A stretch of 8,762 nt of DNA. Origin: SZAS-7 sp964514655 (lineage in GTDB: Bacteria > Chlamydiota > Chlamydiia > Chlamydiales > FEN-1388). A model generated the notes under the pieces. It saw only the letters and a program-made list of their open reading frames with translations, did not search any database and had not been told where the DNA came from. The translations under genes were made by a program, and so were the position numbers. Shown piece after piece: positions 1 to 4,736 of this stretch. The number at the start of each line of letters is the position of its first letter. Position 1 is the stretch's first letter. The stretch lies in assembly GCA_964514655.1 (NCBI GenBank), contig CAZEQY010000049.1:1-8762 (forward strand), in the 5' to 3' direction.

Positions 1-1165
1 CACAAGAGGAGCACGTGAGGGGATCTGTCTCATAAATTCTTGCGATTAATTTAGCCCAATTTTGAGATATTTTTTGGGTCTTTTCTATGGTCTCTTGCTT
101 TGCCTTAGCTTCGTTCTCAAGTCTTTTTTGCGCGTTCGCGGCAACTTTTTTTCTGAGAGGGGAGTTGGAGGCTAAAACACCATGGTAGTGCCTCCTGTGG
201 CGGCGTGGATACGGTATGAAGTGGGAGATTCTCTCCAGAAAATCTAGTGGATCGAGAGTCATAAATAGCCTCCCGTCGTGAGAGGGTTTTGGGAGGCGAT
301 AGTGTATTAGTGAGTTATGTACACGGATAGTTTCGCTTTTAAATGGAGGTCGTGCACAGTACCTTATGAGCCTTTCCAGCCCGTCTTTGTCCCATGCCTC
401 GATTTTGACTTTGGCATTGAGTGAAAAACCGCTGTTTTCATAAGAGAGCATTTTTTCCATTTCATCTTTATCAAAAAATCTGCGTTTGCAAAAATACTTC
501 AATACACGCTTTTGGATGGATTCTTGTGTGTCCATGATATCATCTTGAGTGAGCGTTGCTTCGTGAAACTGCAGACCTTCTTCTGAATTGAAAATGCCAT
601 CAGCGAAGATAATGTGAAAGTGTGGATGATAATTTAAAGTGTTACCAAAGTGCTGTAGAAAGCTTATTGCCCCGATTTGGGGCTTAAGGACCGTTGGACT
701 ACAGGCTATAACCGTTTTGCGGATCTCATCCACAACTATCTTGAGAACTGCTTGAAGCAGTTTGTGAGTCTCGAGGTAGTGGCGTACGCGCAAGGGAAAG
801 CTTATAACGAACTGTCTAAAGGGAACTTTGGGGAGGACTGAGTCTATAAGGTGAGCCGCAGTTTGTACCATCGCGCGCTGGTTGCATGATGGGCAAATTC
901 CTCGAGTTTTGCAGGAATATGCAATCAGAAAATCCTTAGAACACCCATCACAGTGAGCACAGGCAAAGCCTTTGGCTAAAATGCCGCATCCCAGATATTT
1001 TTGGAATACGTTTTCGATATAGTGTGGAACTGGATTTTCTTGATCATTGCGCGTTTTTCGCCAAGGGAGGTAGTTCTTTTTGATGACTTGGAAAAGAGGC
1101 GTCTTTTCTGGTCTTCGAGGACGATATAGAGCGATAGATCGTTTTAGACAACTGAGTGCCGTCAT
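1..1165 (-). CDS. IS91/ISCR-like HUH transposase, 3' end beyond window
   Basis: Rolling-circle transposase of the IS91 superfamily, which nicks DNA and attaches to it through a tyrosine. I translated 388 codons without a stop from an ATG at 1165; an in-frame TAA lies two codons upstream, so this is the first possible start. The frame is still open at the left edge. An N-terminal zinc-binding region has cysteines at about 60, 69, 72, 75, 85, 91 and 94 (motif CPSCNQRAM). The HUH motif is HPHFH at 180-184, and the motif LERLIRYCARPP carries the probable catalytic Tyr269. Position 265 is Arg, so the second tyrosine of classical Y2 enzymes is missing, as in ISCR-type proteins. PYPRRHRRHYHGVLASNSPL (319-337) is also typical of the family. 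The visible part ends in LTCSSC, probably the start of the usual C-terminal Cys motif, so only a few dozen residues should be missing. The ribosome binding site is weak. It is transcribed away from the collagen/GH3 gene. Family assignment is firm; activity is unknown. Confidence 0.93.
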   Translation of the reverse strand, partial: MTALSCLKRSIALYRPRRPEKTPLFQVIKKNYLPWRKTRNDQENPVPHYIENVFQKYLGCGILAKGFACAHCDGCSKDFLIAYSCKTRGICPSCNQRAMVQTAAHLIDSVLPKVPFRQFVISFPLRVRHYLETHKLLQAVLKIVVDEIRKTVIACSPTVLKPQIGAISFLQHFGNTLNYHPHFHIIFADGIFNSEEGLQFHEATLTQDDIMDTQESIQKRVLKYFCKRRFFDKDEMEKMLSYENSGFSLNAKVKIEAWDKDGLERLIRYCARPPFKSETIRVHNSLIHYRLPKPSHDGRLFMTLDPLDFLERISHFIPYPRRHRRHYHGVLASNSPLRKKVAANAQKRLENEAKAKQETIEKTQKISQNWAKLIARIYETDPLTCSSC

Positions 1166-1299
1166 GCATTATCTCATTAAGAAAATAATGAATATGAATA
1201 ATGGTGTGATTTTTGTGAATAAAGATTTTATATAATTTTACGCTTGCCTATTCGGGAGTTTTTTTCTTACACTTTCGTGCCAAATGATGGGAGAAAAAG
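1166..1299. promoter_or_regulatory. Divergent intergenic region; probable promoter of collagen/GH3 gene
   Basis: This AT-rich gap separates two divergent genes. A perfect TATAAT lies at 1231-1236 on the plus strand, about 64 bp before the start codon at 1300. No good -35 box is seen at the right distance; TGATTT at 1207-1212 is the best weak candidate. The GGAG at 1290-1293, six bases before the ATG, is a good ribosome binding site and fixes the start of the chimera. If the transposase belongs to a complete IS91-type element, its upstream terminus (terIS-like end) should lie in or near this gap, but I could not define it. Confidence 0.5.
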
Positions 1300-2835
1300 A
1301 TGTCCAGAGGCCCATCAGGTCCGCAAGGTGTCAGAGGCCCTACAGGAGCCACAGGTCCTGGTACCGGAGCGACAGGCGCTACCGGTGCAACTGGAGCAAC
1401 TGGTGCTACAGGAGCGACAGGTGCAACAGGTCCCACAGGTCCTAAGGTCCCTCACGGCAGTGGAAGCTCAGAAATAAAGCCACACCTTTGCCAAAGCTAT
1501 ATTGCAGGCATAAGCGATCTTTTAGATGAGCAAACTGAAATCTACTACTCCCCTGGTGTTCCCGAATTTTCATCTCCAAAGTTTAAAACGACCCCAGACG
1601 GCCACGAAAAAGGCCTTAAAGCAGAATACTATGATAATATTTCATTATCAGGAACACCTGCCCTTACACGCATTGACCCTGAAATTGCCTTTAAATGGAA
1701 GGAGCGAAGCTACAAAAAAGGCGGCCCAGTAAATCACTACTCAGCAAGGTGGACGGGCTATTTTACTGCCAAAGATTCAGGCGATCACACCTTCTATATC
1801 TCAGCCCATGATGGCTTTCGCCTCTTTTTAAACGACGTACCCCTCATAGACAACTGGGATGGCCCTCATAGCTCCTTTGCCTATAAAACCCTTGCCCTAG
1901 AAGAGGGCCTAGAATATAAAGTGCGCGTAGAATACTACGTACAGCATGGAGCTCAAGGCATTACACTTGGGCTATCTTCTGGCCTAAATAATGCCATAGA
2001 GCAGGCCAAAGAGGCTGCAGCCTCTGCTGAAGTGGCTATTTGTTGCACAGGATTTGATGTAGAGCACGAAGGTGAAGACTGGGATCGTTCATTTTCTCTT
2101 CCTCTTGATCAAGATGCACTTATCGAAGCCGTAGCATCGGTGAACCCACACACCGTTGTTGTAATGAGTGCAGGTGGCAACGTAGATATGTCGCGCTGGC
2201 TACAAAGCGTACAAGCGTTATTATATGCCTGGTATCCTGGCCAAGAGGGCGCAAAGGCACTTGCAAATATTCTTTTTGGCAAGGTATCGCCCTCTGGCAA
2301 GCTGCCAGCATCGTTTGAAAAATCGCTAGAAGACAGCGCCACCTATCAAAGCTACTACGACAAAGACAACAGCAAGCGTGTAGCCTATACAGAAGGCATT
2401 TTTGTTGGCTATCGCCACTTTGACCACAACAACATCGAGCCGCTGTTTCCCTTTGGCTTTGGCCTTTCCTACACAACCTTTAGCTATGCAAACCTTACTA
2501 TACACCCAGAGCTCGCACTCGGGCATGAGCCTGTTAGCGTTTCATTTGACATCACAAACACAGGTAAAACGAGCGCAAAAGAAGTGGCCCAAGTATATGT
2601 AAGCGACAAGCACGCCCAAGTAGTGCGCCCAGAAAAGGAGCTTAAAGGCTTTATCAAAGTTCACCTAGAGCCAAATGAAACCAAAAGAGTATCTGTTACC
2701 CTAGACCAAAGGGCCTTCAGCTACTACGACGTAAACACCAAAAACTGGAAGATAGACGACGGCCTTTTCGAAGTGCTTGTGGGCAGTTCCTCAAGGCACA
2801 TTCACCTCAAAAAATCTCTTGTCTATAAGCAGTAA
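1300..2835 (+). CDS. Chimera: collagen-like N-terminus fused to PA14-containing C-terminal half of a GH3 beta-glucosidase
   Basis: A 511-residue protein. Residues 4-49 are Gly-X-Y collagen-like triplets, with seven consecutive Gly-Ala-Thr units at 23-43 and one phase break at GPGT. From about residue 60 it reads as the C-terminal half of a GH3 glycosidase: the start of the alpha/beta sandwich (60-100), an inserted PA14 domain (about 104-226, e.g. GLKAEYYDN and WTGYF), the rest of the sandwich (about 230-390), and the fibronectin-III-like tail (about 410-500, ELKGF and DQRAFSYYDV). The EGEDWDRSFSLP segment (257-268) matches the region that carries the acid/base Glu in GH3 enzymes. The N-terminal TIM barrel with the nucleophile Asp, some 300 residues in full-length relatives, is absent, so ordinary glucosidase activity is not expected. 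No signal peptide is visible. It could be a PA14 carbohydrate-binding protein on a collagen stalk, or a pseudogene that captured a promoter and start codon. The long intact frame and good ribosome binding site favour a translated product. Domain calls are firm; the role is inference. Confidence 0.88.
   Translation: MSRGPSGPQGVRGPTGATGPGTGATGATGATGATGATGATGATGPTGPKVPHGSGSSEIKPHLCQSYIAGISDLLDEQTEIYYSPGVPEFSSPKFKTTPDGHEKGLKAEYYDNISLSGTPALTRIDPEIAFKWKERSYKKGGPVNHYSARWTGYFTAKDSGDHTFYISAHDGFRLFLNDVPLIDNWDGPHSSFAYKTLALEEGLEYKVRVEYYVQHGAQGITLGLSSGLNNAIEQAKEAAASAEVAICCTGFDVEHEGEDWDRSFSLPLDQDALIEAVASVNPHTVVVMSAGGNVDMSRWLQSVQALLYAWYPGQEGAKALANILFGKVSPSGKLPASFEKSLEDSATYQSYYDKDNSKRVAYTEGIFVGYRHFDHNNIEPLFPFGFGLSYTTFSYANLTIHPELALGHEPVSVSFDITNTGKTSAKEVAQVYVSDKHAQVVRPEKELKGFIKVHLEPNETKRVSVTLDQRAFSYYDVNTKNWKIDDGLFEVLVGSSSRHIHLKKSLVYKQ
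1309..1446 (+). repeat. Collagen-like Gly-X-Y repeat tract (9-bp GGN GCN ACN units)
   Basis: This part of the chimera encodes Gly-X-Y triplets. The core (1366-1428) has seven tandem Gly-Ala-Thr units of nine bases. Their third positions vary (gga/ggt/ggc, gca/gct/gcg, aca/acc/act), so the array is not a perfect DNA repeat, although whole units could still be gained or lost. Gly-X-Thr collagens of this kind occur in Bacillus exosporium proteins, phage tail proteins, some intracellular bacteria and giant viruses. Confidence 0.9.
2804..2834 (+). repeat. GH3 3'-tail direct repeat, copy 1
   Basis: These last 31 bases of the chimera gene (encoding LKKSLVYKQ and most of the stop codon) recur at 4617-4647 with two mismatches. 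The two copies flank the first ATPase gene in the same orientation. Confidence 0.85.
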
Positions 2836-2872
2836 GAGCCTTTTGCATAACTCTGACCATGGCACATTTTGA

Positions 2873-4333
2873 CTAAAGAATATCCCCAAGAGTAAGCTCA
2901 TTACTAACGAGCTGATCAACATAATCATTTTGCACCAGCCCGCAACTGGTGATCATTGCAAGGTGAATCTCTTTTTTTATGCCAAGCTGCTCTCTGAAAA
3001 TATCTATTTTGTCACCCAGTTCAGTTGCGTATTGCTTTGTAATTCGATAAGGGCTCTGAGAATATTTAATTTCAAAGACGGTTATAACGCCATCATCTCG
3101 GTCCAGAAGAAGGTCTATTTGCGCTCCTTTCTGCCCTTTTGTCTTTGGGATAAAACGCCATGTTCCAACTGTAAAACCGGTCGAAATTTTAAGTGCCGCA
3201 GCAATATGATCGATATGCTTATAACAAAATGCCTCAAATGCATTTCCCACCCAGCTTTTCCAGGGTGCTGTGAGACATTTCGACTGCCAGAAATTCGACT
3301 GTGATGAAGCGAGCTTAATCCGGTTTGCTACCGGTTCAATCCAGCGAAGATAAAACAGCGTATACTCATCGATAATTCTGTAGTATATTCCTTTTTTGGC
3401 ATGTCCATAAGGGACAAAGCTAATAACAAATCCTGCGGCTTCGAGTTCACTTAATCTACTTGTTAAGGTGCCGCCAGAAGACGATGCCATGAGCTCATTT
3501 TCTAAAGTAGCTTGGTCGATACCATGAGGGCTCTTGGCAATCTGGCGAATAATCTTAATATAGGCCTCAGAGTTTTTAAATAGAGAGCTGTAGAGTCTAT
3601 CGAATTCTTCGTAAAGAAGCCCATTTGCAGTAAAGCACAATTGGTTGATGTTCTGTGCTGCAGAGAGGCCTTTTTCTACAGCTTTTAAATAGAAGGGGAT
3701 GCCCCCCATAATAAGATAAAGATCGAGAACCTGTGCCCTGGTGAATTTTAAAGAGCGCTGAGCCAAAAATTCCGACGTCTCATTTATTGTAAATGGTCTC
3801 AACCGGATACTTGCTGTTAGCCTATTGTGTAACCCTCCAGTTGCGTTTACTATATTATCCAAAATCCACGATGCGGCAGATCCACAGACCAAAAGTTTAA
3901 TGTGGGGCCGATTCACCCACTCTGTATTCCAAAAATGATCAAGAGCTTGTAATAATCCCGATTTTGGCGTAGCGAGCCATGGAAGCTCATCCAAGAAGAT
4001 CACAAAGGGTTTATTTTTTGGCAGTTGGTCAATAGCCTTTGTGAGCATATCAAAAGCCTTCATCCAGCTACTTGGAGTAGCTATTGGGAATGCCAGTTTG
4101 AATGCTTTTTCAAATGCACGCATAAATATATCGAGTTGTTGCTTGAGTGTTCCATTTTTCAGGCCGGTCATTTCTATAGAACAAGCATTCACATCTTCCA
4201 AAACATATTTAATCAAAAATGTTTTCCCAACTCTGCGGCGGCCATAAAGCGCAATGAATTCTGCGTCTTTTGAGGATAACCGTCGTTTAAGAAGCTTTTT
4301 TTCCTCCTTTCGTCCAATGATAATAGTTGACAT
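2873..4333 (-). CDS. AAA/STAND-type ATPase with winged helix and C-terminal PD-(D/E)XK domain (DUF234 type)
   Basis: A complete 486-residue protein of the ATPase_2/DUF234 type common in archaea and in bacterial accessory regions. The Walker A motif is GRRRVGKT (31-38), Walker B is FVIFLDE (110-116), and a sensor-like segment is LLVCGSAASW (147-156). Residues of about 255-310 look like a winged helix (TLENELMASSSGGTLTSRLS). The C-terminus has a PD-(D/E)XK-type core, with Asp407 in GAQIDLLL and Glu421-Ile-Lys423 in VFEIKYS. The family's cellular job is not settled; ATP-driven regulation of a DNA-binding or nuclease activity is an inference from the domains. GAGG at 4338-4341 is the ribosome binding site, four bases before the ATG. 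The gene converges on the collagen/GH3 gene with only 37 bp between stop codons and no obvious hairpin terminator. Two palindromes just upstream suggest repression. A related but divergent gene lies at 7870-8762. Confidence 0.9.
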   Translation of the reverse strand: MSTIIIGRKEEKKLLKRRLSSKDAEFIALYGRRRVGKTFLIKYVLEDVNACSIEMTGLKNGTLKQQLDIFMRAFEKAFKLAFPIATPSSWMKAFDMLTKAIDQLPKNKPFVIFLDELPWLATPKSGLLQALDHFWNTEWVNRPHIKLLVCGSAASWILDNIVNATGGLHNRLTASIRLRPFTINETSEFLAQRSLKFTRAQVLDLYLIMGGIPFYLKAVEKGLSAAQNINQLCFTANGLLYEEFDRLYSSLFKNSEAYIKIIRQIAKSPHGIDQATLENELMASSSGGTLTSRLSELEAAGFVISFVPYGHAKKGIYYRIIDEYTLFYLRWIEPVANRIKLASSQSNFWQSKCLTAPWKSWVGNAFEAFCYKHIDHIAAALKISTGFTVGTWRFIPKTKGQKGAQIDLLLDRDDGVITVFEIKYSQSPYRITKQYATELGDKIDIFREQLGIKKEIHLAMITSCGLVQNDYVDQLVSNELTLGDIL

Positions 4334-4350
4334 AGCACCTCAAGATTTTT

Positions 4351-4443
4351 AAGATTTCGCTGGTTATGATTTTATTATACCCAGCGGAATCTTTTCTGAA
4401 AACAAGATTTCGCTAAGTTTACTACTTATATACTCAGCGGAAT
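4351..4443. promoter_or_regulatory. Two tandem inverted-repeat operators, 53 bp apart, upstream of the ATPase gene
   Basis: Repeat 1 pairs AAGATTTCGCTGG (4351-4363) with CCAGCGGAATCTT (4381-4393), matching at 12 of 13 positions across a 17 bp spacer. Repeat 2 pairs ATTTCGCTAAG (4407-4417) with CTCAGCGGAAT (4433-4443), matching at 9 of 11. Left arms start at 4351 and 4404 and right arms at 4382 and 4435, so both are displaced by exactly 53 bp, about five helical turns. The spacer of repeat 1 contains the ATPase -10 box. The layout fits a repressor binding cooperatively to two sites, possibly the ATPase itself through its winged helix; that last step is inference. Confidence 0.7.
4374..4402 (-). 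promoter_or_regulatory. Probable sigma70-type promoter of the ATPase gene
   Basis: On the minus strand a perfect TATAAT occupies 4379-4374, about 41 bp before the start codon. TTTTCA at 4402-4397 is a modest -35 candidate with a 17 bp spacer. The first palindrome covers the -10 box and most of the spacer, so a bound protein should block transcription. Confidence 0.55.
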
Positions 4444-4522
4444 ATGAGAGCAATTAACCTCACAACATGCCCAAAGCAAGACACTACCACTAACCTGAGC
4501 GTTGATTTGGTTTTAAGGCTTT

Positions 4523-4555
4523 ATCATGCAATTTGCATGATGCATATTGCATGAT
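4523..4555. repeat. Three copies of TTGCATGAT, one inverted
   Basis: ATCATGCAAT (4523-4532) and ATTGCATGAT (4546-4555) form a perfect 10 bp inverted repeat. A third half-site, TTGCATGAT (4533-4541), fills most of the 13 bp spacer in the second orientation. It resembles a cluster of protein-binding half-sites, but there is no run of T, so it is not an intrinsic terminator. Which flanking gene it serves is unclear. Confidence 0.6.
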
Positions 4556-4576
4556 GAAAGCAGCTGAGTTATAACC

Positions 4577-4648
4577 CCTGCCGATGTTGCTGTTGTATGT
4601 TCAGGCTTTGATGTAGACCTCAAAAAATCTCTCGTCTATAAGCAATAG
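4577..4648 (+). pseudogene. GH3 beta-glucosidase remnant with large internal deletion
   Basis: The plus strand reads PADVAVVCSGFDVD then LKKSLVYKQ and a TAG stop. The first part matches SAEVAICCTGFDVE of the chimera (residues 242-255; 30 of 41 bases identical to 2023-2063). The second matches its final residues (29 of 31 bases identical to 2804-2834). The roughly 740 bp between these segments in the chimera gene are missing, and the junction stays in frame. No start codon or upstream GH3 sequence is seen. This is a dead, collapsed copy of a GH3 gene related to but distinct from the upstream one. Confidence 0.85.
4617..4647 (+). repeat. GH3 3'-tail direct repeat, copy 2
   Basis: This 31 bp segment matches 2804-2834 at 29 positions, in the same orientation. 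It forms the downstream end of the GH3 remnant. Confidence 0.85.
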
Positions 4649-4651
4649 GTA

Positions 4652-4665
4652 AAAAATGCATTTTT
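4652..4665. repeat. Perfect 14 bp palindrome AAAAATGCATTTTT
   Basis: This exact palindrome lies five bases upstream of the proposed -35 box of the phosphatase gene. It could be an operator or an A/T-rich promoter-stimulating element; its sequence alone does not decide this. Confidence 0.5.
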
Positions 4666-4669
4666 CACT

Positions 4670-4696
4670 TTGTTAAAAATTGGGGGGGGGTACTGT
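4670..4696 (+). promoter_or_regulatory. Probable phosphatase promoter with poly-G tract in the spacer
   Basis: TTGTTA (4670-4675) and TACTGT (4691-4696) are plausible -35 and -10 boxes separated by only 15 bp. Nine of those bases are a G run (4682-4690). Homopolymer runs in this position control phase variation in other bacteria (the Neisseria porA promoter is the known case), because slippage changes the spacer length. The boxes are weak matches, so the promoter itself is a moderate call; the G run is directly visible. Confidence 0.5.
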
Positions 4697-4736
4697 TGTG
4701 GAGTGAATAAAAACCTTTGATTTAAGGAAAGTCAAT

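Larger units (their letters stand above)
4334..4736. other. 403 bp intergenic region between divergent ATPase and phosphatase genes
   Basis: From left to right this gap holds the ATPase ribosome binding site and promoter with two palindromes (4351-4443), three copies of TTGCATGAT (4523-4555), a collapsed GH3 copy (4577-4648), a 14 bp A/T-rich palindrome (4652-4665), a poly-G promoter (4670-4696) and the phosphatase ribosome binding site (AAGGA, eight bases before the ATG at 4737). I see no intact gene in it. Confidence 0.8.

Noticed and set aside
1248..1436. Minus-strand frame of Ala-Pro-Val repeats opposite the collagen tract
   Set aside because: It is the antisense of the Gly-Ala-Thr repeat; the periodic codons keep that frame open. 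There is no independent support for expression.
2836..2872. Bidirectional terminator between the convergent GH3 chimera and ATPase genes
   Set aside because: I found no stem with a following T run; the only palindrome is the short CCATGG.
4508..4526. Another GH3 shard, from a 12-base match (AAGGCTTTATCA) to about 2644-2655
   Set aside because: Twelve bases is within chance for this window and the match does not extend on either side.
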